This document shows positions 52,566 to 62,141 of a stretch of 64,000 bases of DNA, piece by piece. A program made the position numbers and the translations under genes. Within the stretch, counting starts at the first letter, position 1. Each line of letters starts with the position of its first letter. Source of the DNA: Erysipelotrichaceae bacterium (GTDB lineage Bacteria; Bacillota_I; Bacilli_A; Erysipelotrichales; Erysipelotrichaceae). The notes under the pieces were generated by a model. That model made no database searches. It was not told the origin of the DNA and saw nothing but the letters and a program-made list of their open reading frames with translations. The DNA lies in assembly GCA_017539025.1 (NCBI GenBank), contig JAFYHT010000071.1, positions 1-64,000 of the forward strand, read 5' to 3'.

Positions 52566-54479
52566 TTACTCGTTTACGTCTTTTTTCAATACACCCAGCA
52601 AGACAGCACCAAGCACAGTACCGGCAACCAAGGCAACGACATACATCAGTGCATTGCCTACGACAGGGAATACAAAGATACCGCCATGAGGAGCCATCAG
52701 TGTGCAGCCAAACGCCATAGACAAGGCACCCGCCAGTGCAGAACCGGCGATGCAGGATGGAAGGACATGCAGAGGATCTGCCGCTGCAAACGGGATCGCA
52801 CCTTCAGTGATAAACGAAAGACCCATGATGAAGTTCGTCGGACCTGATCTTCTTTCAGATTCCGTAAACTTTTTCTTGAACAGGATCGTAGCCAGCGCGA
52901 TCGCACATGGAGGAACCATGCCGCCGATCATAACCGCAGCCATGATGTTGTAGTTTCCGGCAGCGATCGAAGCAACACCGAATACATAAGCAGCCTTGTT
53001 GAAAGGACCACCCATATCGATCGCCATCATTCCGGCAACAATGATACCCAATAAGATGCTGTTTGCGCCGGAAAGAGAACCTAATGCATTGTTGAGCCAG
53101 GTATTGAGAGCACCAACGATCGGTTCGATCGCATAGATCATCGCAAGACCGATCAGCAGCATGCCGACCAACGGATAGATCAGTACCGGTTTGATGCCAT
53201 CCAACGATTCAGGAACATACCTATCAGAAAGTTTCTTCAATAGGTTGACAAGGTAACCTGCCAGGAAACCGGCAGCCAGTGCACCCAAGAAACCGGATTT
53301 ACCGGAAGCTGCGATTGCACCACCAACGAAACCCACCGCAAGACCCGGACGGTCTGCGATCGACATTGCGATGAAACCGGCCAGTACCGGAAGCATGAAG
53401 CCAAACGCAACGCCGCCGATCTGCCCCTTCAGAAGAGAAGCCAACGGAGTGAGAGACCCGAAATTCGCACGCTGTTCTGCGCTGAGGCTGTTGATATCAA
53501 ACGCCAGACCATCAATCAGAAATGCCAGAGCGATCAGAATACCGCCGCCGACAACAAACGGAAGCATGTGTGACACGCCGTTCATAAGATGTTTATAGAT
53601 CTGATGGCCACCATTATTCTGCGCGGTTTCTTTCTTTACGTTCGTTGTCTTATATACTGGAACATCGCCATTGACGATCTGCTCTATCAGCTCATCCGGC
53701 TTGTTTATGCCTTTTGATACTTGGCATTCAATGACCTTTTTACCGTCAAAACGATCCATCGGAACATTGGTATCTGCTGCGACGATGATGCCATCGGCCA
53801 GATCGATCTCTTTTTCGCTCAGGACATTCTTCGCACCACCGGAGCCTCTTGTTTCGACCTTGATCTGGTATCCTTTTGCCTTGGCTGCCTTTTCGATCGC
53901 CTCAGCAGCCATATATGTATGCGCAATACCGGTTGGACAAGCCGTTACAGCCAGAACGAGATGGTTGCCACTTAGGACTTCCGTTACCGGCTCAACCTTC
54001 TTTTCTTCATTTGCCTTGTCTTTTTCGCTTTCGGCATTATCGATGATGTTTAAGAATTCTTCCGGACTTCCTGCATTTTTCAGATCGGCAACGAACTTGT
54101 CATCCATCAGCATCGTCGCCAGCTTTGACAGGATCTCCAGGTGAACGTTTCCTGAGTTTTCCGGTGCTGCGATCAGAAACAGCAGATCCACCGGTTTGCC
54201 ATCCAATGCGTTATATTCAACACCGTCTTTGACGACCATGGCTGCCAGGCCGGCTTCTTTGACTCCTGAACATCTGCCATGCGGGATCGCAATACCCTGG
54301 CCGACGCCTGTCGTACCTTCTTCTTCTCTTGCCTGAACCGCTTCCAGATAAAGTTTCTTATCCGAAATCTTTCCGCTCGCATCCATCAGATCGACGATCT
54401 GCTTCAGGACATCTTCTTTGTTTTCTGCTTTTCCAGACAGTTCGATACTTTTCTTTGCTAATAAATCAGTAATTTTCAT
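52566..54479 (-). CDS. fruA: Fructose PTS permease, EIIA-EIIB-EIIC fusion
   Basis: 637 residues. EIIA (about 1-145, phospho-His H67 in QGIAIPHGRC), EIIB (about 172-270, phospho-Cys in VTACPTGIAHTYMAAEAI) and EIIC (about 295-637, eight or more membrane segments with PFVVGGGILIAL and a late GGMVPPCAIALA). It imports fructose and makes fructose-1-phosphate. It follows the 1-phosphofructokinase gene by 12 bases in one operon under FruR. Confidence 0.95.
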   Translation of the reverse strand: MKITDLLAKKSIELSGKAENKEDVLKQIVDLMDASGKISDKKLYLEAVQAREEEGTTGVGQGIAIPHGRCSGVKEAGLAAMVVKDGVEYNALDGKPVDLLFLIAAPENSGNVHLEILSKLATMLMDDKFVADLKNAGSPEEFLNIIDNAESEKDKANEEKKVEPVTEVLSGNHLVLAVTACPTGIAHTYMAAEAIEKAAKAKGYQIKVETRGSGGAKNVLSEKEIDLADGIIVAADTNVPMDRFDGKKVIECQVSKGINKPDELIEQIVNGDVPVYKTTNVKKETAQNNGGHQIYKHLMNGVSHMLPFVVGGGILIALAFLIDGLAFDINSLSAEQRANFGSLTPLASLLKGQIGGVAFGFMLPVLAGFIAMSIADRPGLAVGFVGGAIAASGKSGFLGALAAGFLAGYLVNLLKKLSDRYVPESLDGIKPVLIYPLVGMLLIGLAMIYAIEPIVGALNTWLNNALGSLSGANSILLGIIVAGMMAIDMGGPFNKAAYVFGVASIAAGNYNIMAAVMIGGMVPPCAIALATILFKKKFTESERRSGPTNFIMGLSFITEGAIPFAAADPLHVLPSCIAGSALAGALSMAFGCTLMAPHGGIFVFPVVGNALMYVVALVAGTVLGAVLLGVLKKDVNE

Positions 54480-54491
54480 CTTTTTCCTCTC

Positions 54492-55394
54492 CTAGAATGA
54501 TCTTAATAATCCTTCAACTTCTTCCAATGTCGCCAGTTCTTCCTTGAATGCGCTGGCACTTCCTGTCGCCAGCCCATATCTGAAAGCTTCTTCATAATCG
54601 TAGTTCCTGGTATATCCGTATATGAATCCGGCTACCATTGAATCTCCTGCACCGACAGAGTTCACGACCTTGCCTTTCGGAGCTTCACTCATATGAATAT
54701 CTCCGTTTTCATCCAGCAATACCGCTCCTTCGCCTGCCATTGATACAAGGACGTTTCTCGCTCCTGCCTCCTGAAGCTTTCTGGCATAAGGAGCTACTTC
54801 GTCACGTGTTGTGATCTTCACACCAAACAGTTCTCCCAATTCGTGGTTGTTTGGCTTGATGAGGAACGGTCTGTATTCCAGCACATTCTTCAACAGATCT
54901 TTTGTTGCATCAACGACGATCCTGATCCCTCTACCATCAAGATATTTCATGATGTCCGAATACATGGTTGACGGCATACTGTCGGGGATGCTTCCTGCCA
55001 GACAGAGGATATCTTTTTCGTTCAGATCATCCAGTTTCCGATACAGCTTTCTGATCGATTCATCGTCGATCCTCGGTCCCATGCCGTTGAGTTCGCTCTC
55101 TTTCTTTGATCTCAATTTGACGTTGATCCTGGAATACCCATTATCGATCTGTATCATCTCATTGCGAATACCTTTTTCAACGATCAGTCTCTTGATCTCT
55201 TCGCCTGTAAAACCAGCTAAGAAACCTAACGCCGTAGTATCCAGACCAAAGTTTGACAGCACGATCGAAACATTGATCCCCTTGCCTCCCGGAAATATGA
55301 TCTCCTTGCTGACACGGTTTGTTTCACCGAGTCTGAAGTCATCACAGTTCACGATGTAATCAAGGGAAGGATTGAAAGTAATCGTATAAATCAC
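54492..55394 (-). CDS. fruK: 1-phosphofructokinase
   Basis: 300 residues, PfkB family. Start is GTG at 55394, with AGGAGG six bases upstream. Substrate motif FPGGKGINVSIVLSNFG and the catalytic GAGDSMVAGF are intact. It phosphorylates fructose-1-phosphate to fructose-1,6-bisphosphate for glycolysis. It leads the leftward fru operon. Confidence 0.95.
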   Translation of the reverse strand: MIYTITFNPSLDYIVNCDDFRLGETNRVSKEIIFPGGKGINVSIVLSNFGLDTTALGFLAGFTGEEIKRLIVEKGIRNEMIQIDNGYSRINVKLRSKKESELNGMGPRIDDESIRKLYRKLDDLNEKDILCLAGSIPDSMPSTMYSDIMKYLDGRGIRIVVDATKDLLKNVLEYRPFLIKPNNHELGELFGVKITTRDEVAPYARKLQEAGARNVLVSMAGEGAVLLDENGDIHMSEAPKGKVVNSVGAGDSMVAGFIYGYTRNYDYEEAFRYGLATGSASAFKEELATLEEVEGLLRSF

Positions 55395-55419
55395 ATCTTG
55401 CCTCCTTTATCATTCATCG

Positions 55420-55435
55420 ATCGTTTATGAACGAT
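55420..55435. promoter_or_regulatory. Inverted repeat in the fruK leader
   Basis: ATCGTT TATG AACGAT, a perfect six-base repeat about 25 bases before the GTG start; could be a second FruR site or a small RNA stem. Confidence 0.4.
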
Positions 55436-55463
55436 TTTGAATGATTTTTCTTCTTATGACTCT

Positions 55464-55507
55464 ATAATACAGTCATTAACGGTCATTGTCAATCACTAAA
55501 ATGACTG
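55464..55507 (-). promoter_or_regulatory. fruKA promoter with operator-like repeat
   Basis: TTGACA (55492-55487), 17-base spacer, TATTAT (55469-55464) on the minus strand. An inverted repeat CAGTCATT (55470-55477) and AATGACTG (55500-55507) brackets the spacer and -35 box; further GTCATT copies occur within. Binding here would block the promoter. Confidence 0.75.
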
Positions 55508-55520
55508 TTTTTGGCGTTTT

Positions 55521-55549
55521 TTGACATTTTTTGTACATATTTATATCAT
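55521..55549 (+). promoter_or_regulatory. fruR promoter
   Basis: TTGACA (55521-55526), 17-base spacer, TATCAT (55544-55549), 23 bases before the ATG with AGGAAGTGA as ribosome site. It begins 14 bases after the operator repeat, so the divergent genes are likely co-regulated. Confidence 0.75.
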
Positions 55550-55572
55550 ATTGATATAGGAAGTGACCGAAA

Positions 55573-56331
55573 ATGCTGAATGAAGAAAGAAAAAGACTGA
55601 TCATTGAGATCACCAACGAAAGAAAAAGCGTCAGTATCAGCGAACTGATGAAACTGCTTGATGCTTCAGAATCAACCATCAGAAGAGACCTCTGCGATCT
55701 CAATAAGAACCAGTTATTGAAAAAAGTTCACGGTGGCGCCGTATCTCTGGATAACGGCATACTTACTCAGGATGAATCTGTTACGCAAAGACAGGACATC
55801 AACATTGAATCAAAAAGAGCTATCGCACGCTATGCTGCTTCTCTGATCAAAGAAAGTGATGTGGTATATCTTGATGCCGGAACCACTGTCGGAGAGATGT
55901 TGCCGCATCTGAAAAACGTCAGAGCCACCTATATCACCAACTGCATCTCTCATGCCAAGATCCTATCAGACTTCGGCCATCAGGTTTGCATCCCGGGAGG
56001 CCTGTTGAAAGCAAAAACAGAAGCATTGATTGGCAGCGATACCTATAAATACATTGAAAAGATGAACTTCACGATCGGTTTCTTCGGAACAAACGGCATA
56101 AACCTGAAAGAAGGCTTCACGACTCCCGATCCTCAGGAAGGCGAAATAAAAAGGCTTGCCTATTCTCATTGCGGCGAAGCCTATATCCTTGCTGATTCCA
56201 GCAAGTTCAATATCATATGCACATATACATTCGCAAAGATTGATAACGGGTTCATCATTACCGATTCAAAAACAAACAAAACCTTCAAAGACCTTCACAA
56301 CACAATCGTTGTTGATCTGATCGAAGAATAA
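55573..56331 (+). CDS. fruR: DeoR-family repressor of the fructose operon
   Basis: 252 residues. Helix-turn-helix in VSISELMKLLDASESTIRR (about 18-36), linker LLKKVHGGAVSL, then the DeoR sugar-phosphate domain (VVYLDAGTTVGEMLPHL, GFFGTNGINLKEGFTTPD). Divergent from fruK and fruA; in this family fructose-1-phosphate relieves repression. Operator-like repeats lie between the genes. Confidence 0.92.
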   Translation: MLNEERKRLIIEITNERKSVSISELMKLLDASESTIRRDLCDLNKNQLLKKVHGGAVSLDNGILTQDESVTQRQDINIESKRAIARYAASLIKESDVVYLDAGTTVGEMLPHLKNVRATYITNCISHAKILSDFGHQVCIPGGLLKAKTEALIGSDTYKYIEKMNFTIGFFGTNGINLKEGFTTPDPQEGEIKRLAYSHCGEAYILADSSKFNIICTYTFAKIDNGFIITDSKTNKTFKDLHNTIVVDLIEE

Positions 56332-56340
56332 TTCATCCAT

Positions 56341-56372
56341 AATAGGGGCGGTTTACAAACCGCCTCTATTCT
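56341..56372. terminator. Terminator between fruR and the zinc-ribbon protein gene
   Basis: AATAGGGGCGGTTT pairs with AAACCGCCTCTATT with a two-base core, T-run on the plus strand. Convergent gene ends at 56366. Confidence 0.8.
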
Positions 56373-57184
56373 TTCAATCTCCTTCCGCATTCGCTGCAGA
56401 ATTTCGGAATCTCTTTTTTATACTCTGCTCCACATTCCGGACAGCGGAAGATTTCTTTGTTTTCTTCCTCTTTTTCAACAAAATGATTCAAAGGTCTGTG
56501 GTCATTTACCATCGTATTGATCGGCTTTCTTTTTGCCTCCTCAGGAACGCTTATCTTTTCCAACATTTCCTTCCTGGCAAAAACAGATAATGGTACAGAC
56601 ATGTCGTATACGATCATGTAACATGTCAACATATCTTCCTTCACATCGATGGAAGTAAAGCCTCTGAAATTTCCCTGGCAAAGATCGGCAGGGACCAGCT
56701 GTACCTTATCCGGAACAGAAACATAGCTGACCACATGGAATTCTTCTTCCATGTTCATCCAATATACTTTGTTTCCCCTGATCTTTAGAAAGTCACCGTT
56801 TCCGTTCCATCGATACCATTTTCCCTGCAAGGAATCAATGTATTCTTCATCTCTGATGATGATGTGAGAGAACGGAGAATGATCGGCTTTTTTCAATACA
56901 TATTCCGTTTCGCCGTTGATGGTCGAATGATACAGAAGTTTCAATACACCATCTTCATAAGTCAGCTTCTTTATCTCAGACATCATCTGATGATCATAGG
57001 TATAGGAAAGGATATTGTCTTTCAATCTGATTTCTATCAGATCGTCTTTTTCTTCATATGAGACTTTCGTTTCCAGAACGACTTTCCTGTCATATCCGCG
57101 CACGATCAAAGAATCATCCTGAAATTCAAGATAGTAATGATATCCTTCTTCCCAATAACCATTTAAGATGTCAGAAGCCGACAT
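56366..57184 (-). CDS. Zinc-ribbon protein of unknown function
   Basis: 272 residues. The last 30 form a zinc ribbon: FRCPECGAEYKKEIPKFCSE followed by CGRR. The rest is beta-rich with repeated short segments (residues about 8-60 and 115-190 look alike, each starting GYWEEG or GKWYRWNG and describing a strand-rich lipocalin-like unit). No known family assigned. It has no Shine-Dalgarno and starts five bases after the flavin-oxidase-like gene, so it is translated with it. Confidence 0.75.
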   Translation of the reverse strand: MSASDILNGYWEEGYHYYLEFQDDSLIVRGYDRKVVLETKVSYEEKDDLIEIRLKDNILSYTYDHQMMSEIKKLTYEDGVLKLLYHSTINGETEYVLKKADHSPFSHIIIRDEEYIDSLQGKWYRWNGNGDFLKIRGNKVYWMNMEEEFHVVSYVSVPDKVQLVPADLCQGNFRGFTSIDVKEDMLTCYMIVYDMSVPLSVFARKEMLEKISVPEEAKRKPINTMVNDHRPLNHFVEKEEENKEIFRCPECGAEYKKEIPKFCSECGRRLKE

Positions 57185-57189
57185 GTTTT

Positions 57190-57582
57190 TTAGAATCTGA
57201 TTTCTCTTGGTGCTTCAGTGAATGATGAGAATGTAGCTACCGCATCCTCGAGATACAGAACGATCGTGTTGTCATCATTCTCGTTGTACATGCCTCTTAA
57301 ACTAGGGTTCTTGTCCAGCATGTCTTTCTTGGCTTCGACTCTGTCATCCGGGATCAGCTTGCCCGCAATGCGCAGCCACTTTCCTGCCTTGAAGCAGCAG
57401 ATCTCAGCCTTTGGATTCGCGAGAAGCTGCTTGTAGCAATCTTTCTTCTTTCCAGTCTGGATGTACAGTTTTCCTTCAAAGATCTCAGCTGTGCCAAACG
57501 GCCTGACTCTTGGCTGATCGCCGTCAACTGTTGCCAGATAGTATGTACCGCATTCTTTCAGAAATTCCCAAACTTCATTCAT
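57190..57582 (-). CDS. Pyridoxamine 5'-phosphate oxidase-like flavin-binding protein
   Basis: 130 residues. Pattern YLATVDGDQPRVRPFGT, GKLYIQTGKKKDCYKQL, PKAEICCFKAGKWLRIAG is the split-barrel FMN-binding fold of the NimA/PNPOx-like group. These proteins reduce or bind small compounds (for example nitroimidazoles) with FMN or F420; the activity here is unknown. AAGAAGG precedes the ATG. Confidence 0.88.
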   Translation of the reverse strand: MNEVWEFLKECGTYYLATVDGDQPRVRPFGTAEIFEGKLYIQTGKKKDCYKQLLANPKAEICCFKAGKWLRIAGKLIPDDRVEAKKDMLDKNPSLRGMYNENDDNTIVLYLEDAVATFSSFTEAPREIRF

Positions 57583-57650
57583 TATATTGTCCTTCTTTCT
57601 GTCTTCAGTATATCATTTGATTGTAAGGGAATTGAAAGGAGATCATCCAT

Positions 57651-59138
57651 ATGAATACAACAAAGATCAAAGAAGCATCGATCTATCGAAACGGAGCTTA
57701 TGTCACAAGGATCGGAAACGTTGAAGTCAGACAGGGAAAACAGACGATCATCATCGAAGGTCTGACCGCTTCTCTGGACCCTTCCACCGTCACTGTTGCC
57801 TTGCCGCAAAGCGTCAGCGGATCCAACGTCAACGTAGAGAGATTCGCAGCCGATCAGCTGACCGAAAGAAAAAAGGAACTCACCAGAAAACTGGAAAAGG
57901 TCCAAAACAGGATATCGATCCTCAATGATCAGATCGAGATCATGAAAGCCAATACCGACTTCTCTGCCAAGGAAGGCATCTCGATCAAGGAGATGAACGA
58001 ATACATCGAAGCTCTTCCGGAAAAACTGGAAGCAGTATATGAGAAGATCACAAAACTTCAGGATGAAGAAACGGATTTAAAGAAACAGCTGAAAGAAAAA
58101 GGTGAACAGGATCAGGGCTACTACGTCAGAGTCGATGTCGACGCAAAAGAAAACGGAGCGATCCCGGTACAGCTCAGATACTTTGAAAGGAATACCTCAT
58201 GGTATCCGCTCTACGAGATCCACACCGAAGAAGACGACAAGCTCACGATCAGACTCAAAGCCAAGATCGCTCAGCACACGATCGAAGAATGGAAAGATGT
58301 CACGCTGAAACTCTTCACCGGCAACCCTTCCGTCTCGGCCGATATCCCTGAACTCTATCCATGGAGACTGGACTTCGCAAGACCATATGTCGCCATGGCA
58401 AAAAATGCCATGTTTGGCGCTGCCGCAAGAGGCTCTGCTGTGCAAGACATGATGGTCGAAGATGGTGCAGCACCGATGTATGTGGAAGAAGAGATGCTGG
58501 AAGTATCAGCAGATCTCGCAGAAAGCGTTCAGAACGATACGATGATGGAATACGACTTAAGCGGAACGTATGACCTCGACAAAGAAAACGAGATCTCCGC
58601 CGATCTGACTTCCCATCAGATCGACTGTAAGTACCATGTCGTCGCTGTACCAAAACTTGACAGCTATGGATACCTGGCCGCAGAAGTCAAGACAGCAGAT
58701 ATCGAAGAACTGATCGATTCCTCAGCCAACGTTTTCCACAAAGGAACTTACCTGGGCAATATCTATCTGAATCCCGATCAGACAAAAGAAACTTACGACA
58801 TCTCCTTAGGCAAAGATGAAAGCATCCGTCTCAAGAGAGATCTCAAGAAAAAGTACACTTCCAACGTCTTATTGAAAGGAACAAAGAAAACGGAATACGT
58901 CTATGAGCTTCAGGTCGTATCCTTAAAGAATACAGAATGCCAGCTGACCCTCTTGGATCAGATCCCGGTATCTGAAGACAAGACCATCGTCATAGACAAA
59001 GATGAACTCTCGCAAGGCAAACTCAATGAAGAAACGGGAGAGGTCAGATGGGATTTCGTATTACCTGCTTCCGAGAAGAAAAACCTCACGCTCGCCTATT
59101 CCGTGAGCTGGCCGAAAGATAAGAATCTGAACATGTAA
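57651..59138 (+). CDS. DUF4139 (mucoidy inhibitor A-like) protein
   Basis: 495 residues. The N-terminal DUF4140-like region reads IKEASIYRNGAYVTRIGNVE; a coiled coil follows (about 68-150, ELTRKLEKVQNRISILNDQI); then the beta-rich DUF4139 domain (LRYFERNTSWYPLYEIHTE, to a C-terminal WPKD). No signal peptide, so it appears cytoplasmic. Homologues are widespread but not characterised biochemically. Strong site GAAAGGAGA before the ATG. Confidence 0.9.
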   Translation: MNTTKIKEASIYRNGAYVTRIGNVEVRQGKQTIIIEGLTASLDPSTVTVALPQSVSGSNVNVERFAADQLTERKKELTRKLEKVQNRISILNDQIEIMKANTDFSAKEGISIKEMNEYIEALPEKLEAVYEKITKLQDEETDLKKQLKEKGEQDQGYYVRVDVDAKENGAIPVQLRYFERNTSWYPLYEIHTEEDDKLTIRLKAKIAQHTIEEWKDVTLKLFTGNPSVSADIPELYPWRLDFARPYVAMAKNAMFGAAARGSAVQDMMVEDGAAPMYVEEEMLEVSADLAESVQNDTMMEYDLSGTYDLDKENEISADLTSHQIDCKYHVVAVPKLDSYGYLAAEVKTADIEELIDSSANVFHKGTYLGNIYLNPDQTKETYDISLGKDESIRLKRDLKKKYTSNVLLKGTKKTEYVYELQVVSLKNTECQLTLLDQIPVSEDKTIVIDKDELSQGKLNEETGEVRWDFVLPASEKKNLTLAYSVSWPKDKNLNM

Positions 59139-59162
59139 AAAGTCGAGTTAATCTCGACTTTT
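59138..59162. terminator. Bidirectional terminator after the DUF4139 gene
   Basis: AAAAGTCGAG and CTCGACTTTT with a five-base loop; ends both the plus gene and the convergent reductase gene. Confidence 0.85.
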
Positions 59163-60269
59163 CTATTCACCCTTTCCATTCAATGACTTTTCACATGTCT
59201 TCAATTCACTGATGATTTTGATGTACTGAGGGCAGGCTCCTTCGCACTGGCCGCATTCGATACAATCCTTCGGTGAACTGTTTTGGGTTGCTTTAAGATA
59301 ATCGGCCTTGGCTTCATTGATCAGACCGTTGCTTAAGCGCTTATTCATCGCAGCGAAGATCTTCGGGATCTGTATCTGCATCGGGCAGCCTTTGACACAG
59401 TATTCACACGCCGTGCAAGGAATGCTGTTTGATCTGCCTAAGATCTCCTGTGCTTTTCTGATGATCATCATCTCTTCATCGCTGAGTGGCTTAAACTGCT
59501 TCATATAAGAGAGATTGTCTTTCATCTGATCGATATTTGACATTCCCGATAAGACCGCCAGTATCCCGTCAAGCGACGCAACGAAACGGATCGCCCAGGA
59601 AGCACAAGAAGCTTCAGGATCATATTCCTTAAACAGCTGGCTGATCTGCTTTGGCGGATTGGCAAGGTTCCCTCCCTTGACCGGTTCCATGACGACGATC
59701 TTCTTTCCGTGTTTTCTGGCAACCTCATAATTCTCTCTGGATCGGATATTGCTGTCGTTCCAATCGGCATAGTTGATCTGTAACTGAACGAATTCCACAT
59801 CCGGATGCTTCTTCAACAGTTCATCAAGAAGCTCAGGTCCGCCATGGAAAGAAAAACCATAGTGTCTGACAAGCCCTTCTTCCTTCAGCTGTTTCGCATA
59901 ATCCCAGAGATTGAAACGATCATATTTTTCGTAATTGCTTTCCATAATGGAATGAAGCAGATAATAATCGATGTATCCGGCACCGGTCCTGTCTAATGAA
60001 GTTCTGAACTGTTTCTTGGCCATTGACTCACTGATTGCGACCGGCGCATAAAGCTTGGTCGCCAGAGTATAGGAATCCCTAGGATATCTTTCTACCAGAG
60101 CCTTCCTGATCGCATCTTCCGAACCGGGATAAACATGCGCTGTATCGAAATAGGTAAAACCCGCTTCCATGAACAGGTCAACCATTTTCTTTGTCTGCTC
60201 AACATCAATGCCAAAACCTTTCTTCGGTAAACGCATCAGGCCAAAGCCGAGTTTCTTTGTCTGTTCCAT
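59163..60269 (-). CDS. Aldo/keto reductase with C-terminal 4Fe-4S domain (paralogue B)
   Basis: 368 residues from ATG at 60269; an ATG six bases upstream abuts the GAGGAGG site and is less likely. Same plan as the protein at 49167-50276, with about half or more of positions identical by eye (LGFGLMRLPKKG, VYPGSEDAIRKALVERYPR). Two cluster motifs: CTACEYCVKGCPMQIQIP and CIECGQCEGACPQYIK. Substrate unknown. Monocistronic, with terminators on both sides. Confidence 0.9.
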   Translation of the reverse strand: MEQTKKLGFGLMRLPKKGFGIDVEQTKKMVDLFMEAGFTYFDTAHVYPGSEDAIRKALVERYPRDSYTLATKLYAPVAISESMAKKQFRTSLDRTGAGYIDYYLLHSIMESNYEKYDRFNLWDYAKQLKEEGLVRHYGFSFHGGPELLDELLKKHPDVEFVQLQINYADWNDSNIRSRENYEVARKHGKKIVVMEPVKGGNLANPPKQISQLFKEYDPEASCASWAIRFVASLDGILAVLSGMSNIDQMKDNLSYMKQFKPLSDEEMMIIRKAQEILGRSNSIPCTACEYCVKGCPMQIQIPKIFAAMNKRLSNGLINEAKADYLKATQNSSPKDCIECGQCEGACPQYIKIISELKTCEKSLNGKGE

Positions 60270-60335
60270 TGCCATCCTCCTCAGATAAATATTCCATCTG
60301 ACTTCAATATTATCATATGGCTGACACGATATAAG

Positions 60336-60367
60336 AAAACCCCCTTAACCAAATTGGCGAAGGGGGT
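60336..60367 (-). terminator. Terminator of the phosphoglucomutase gene
   Basis: ACCCCCTT pairs with AAGGGGGT with an inner CCAA/TTGG pairing; TTTTC follows on the minus strand. Confidence 0.8.
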
Positions 60368-60393
60368 ACAGATCTTTATTTATTCTCTCTGAC

Positions 60394-62085
60394 TTATTCT
60401 ACAGCCAGGACCATATCCATGACTGCGTCTTTGATCTCCTTGTTTACCGCAAGAGCCTTCTCACGAGAATCCTGATCGGTATAGAAGTAGAACTTGATCT
60501 TCGGTTCCGTGCCGCTTGGTCTGATCGCAAACCAGGAATTGTTATCGAGATAGAATCTCAATACGTTGGAAGCAGGGATATCTTCGTAACCATTGATATA
60601 GTCGATGACTTTTTCTACTTTGTAACCTGCAACCTCTGTCGGCAGATTTTCTCTGACATGAGACATCATCCTCTTGATCCTCTGTGCACCCGGAATGCCT
60701 TCCAATACGAGGTTTGGTTCATCCTCTGCATAATAACCGTACTTTTCATAGAGTTCCATCAGGACGTTGTATAAGGTCTTACCCTGTTTGCGGTAGTATG
60801 CCGCAGCCTCTGTTACCAGCATACCTGCAGAGATACCATCCTTGTCTCTGATGATCGGAGAAGCTGCGTAACCGACAGACTCCTCATAACCGAAGAGATA
60901 TGTATAACCGTTTTCCTGTAAGAACGGGATGCGTCCGCAGATGTTCTTGAAACCGGTCAGTGATTCAAACATCTTCACGCCATAGGCTTCAGCGATCTCA
61001 GTAGACATCGTAGATGTGACGATGGATTTGACCATGGCGCCTTTTTCCGGAAGCGTACCCGCATCCTTTCTTCCTTCCAGGAGATAGTTGACCAGCAGAT
61101 ATCCTGTCTGGTTTCCATTCAAAGGAACATATTCACCTTCATCGTTTCTGATCTCGATCGCAAATCTGTCCGCATCCGGGTCTGTTGCCATCAGCAGTTC
61201 AGCACCGACTTTTCTTCCCAGTTCTTCCGCCAGTTTGAAGGCCTTTGGATCTTCAGGGTTTGGATAACCGACGGTCTTGAAATCAGGATCCGGATCTTTC
61301 TGTTCTTCTACGAAGTGCCAGTTGCGGAATCCTCTTTCTTTCATCATGGCTTCAAACGGCATCGTACCGCAGCCATTGAGTGGTGAATAAACCATCGGGA
61401 TATCGAGATCCAGTTCATCACCGGAATGGATCGCCAGTGATTTGACATGGTCGATGTATTCTCTGTCATAGCTCTCATCCAGGATTGTGATCAGACCTTT
61501 CTTCAGTTCTTCTTCAAAATCGGCCTTTTCGACCTCAAACGGATCCAGCTTGTCGATCTCTTCCAACATGCCGTCAGCGACTGCGCTTGATACCTGACAT
61601 CCGTCTTCCCAGTATGCCTTGTATCCGTTATAGTCCTTCGGGTTATGAGAAGCAGTGATATTGATACCGGCCTTGCATCCAAGTCTCGTGACCATGAAAG
61701 CCAGCTCCGGTGTCGCTCTTAAATCTTTAAAGATATATGTCCTGATCCCGTTATGAGCCAGTATCGCAGCGGTATGCAGACAGAACTCTCTGGACATGTG
61801 ACGGCAGTCATGTGCGATGACGACGCCCTTATCCATAGCTTCTTTCCCAAACCTCTTGATATAGTTTGCGACACCCTGTGTAGCCCTGCCTACCATGTAG
61901 TAGTTCATACAGTTAGTACCGGCAGTGACCTTACCTCTTAAACCGGCAGTACCGAAAGTGATATTCTGATAGAACTTCTCCTCGATTAGAGCCGGATCAT
62001 CTTTCATATCCAGCAGTTCCTGATAAAGAGGATCATTCTGATCAAGCTTTTTCAGCCATTCTTCATATCTTTCCTGAGCATTCAT
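60394..62085 (-). CDS. pgcA: Phosphoglucomutase/phosphomannomutase, PgcA-like
   Basis: 563 residues from ATG at 62085, chosen for AGAAGGG upstream. Four-domain hexose phosphomutase: catalytic Ser in GINITASHNPKDYNGYK, metal loop ATDPDADRFAIE, sugar loop GYEESVGYA and phosphate loop RPSGTEPKIKFYFY. It converts glucose-1- and glucose-6-phosphate for cell-wall and glycolipid precursors. Alone on its transcript, 56 bases after the ABC permease. Confidence 0.95.
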   Translation of the reverse strand: MNAQERYEEWLKKLDQNDPLYQELLDMKDDPALIEEKFYQNITFGTAGLRGKVTAGTNCMNYYMVGRATQGVANYIKRFGKEAMDKGVVIAHDCRHMSREFCLHTAAILAHNGIRTYIFKDLRATPELAFMVTRLGCKAGINITASHNPKDYNGYKAYWEDGCQVSSAVADGMLEEIDKLDPFEVEKADFEEELKKGLITILDESYDREYIDHVKSLAIHSGDELDLDIPMVYSPLNGCGTMPFEAMMKERGFRNWHFVEEQKDPDPDFKTVGYPNPEDPKAFKLAEELGRKVGAELLMATDPDADRFAIEIRNDEGEYVPLNGNQTGYLLVNYLLEGRKDAGTLPEKGAMVKSIVTSTMSTEIAEAYGVKMFESLTGFKNICGRIPFLQENGYTYLFGYEESVGYAASPIIRDKDGISAGMLVTEAAAYYRKQGKTLYNVLMELYEKYGYYAEDEPNLVLEGIPGAQRIKRMMSHVRENLPTEVAGYKVEKVIDYINGYEDIPASNVLRFYLDNNSWFAIRPSGTEPKIKFYFYTDQDSREKALAVNKEIKDAVMDMVLAVE

Positions 62086-62141
62086 TATATTTAACCCTTC
62101 TTTCACTTTTATTATAAGATATTTGATACCCAATCTAACCG

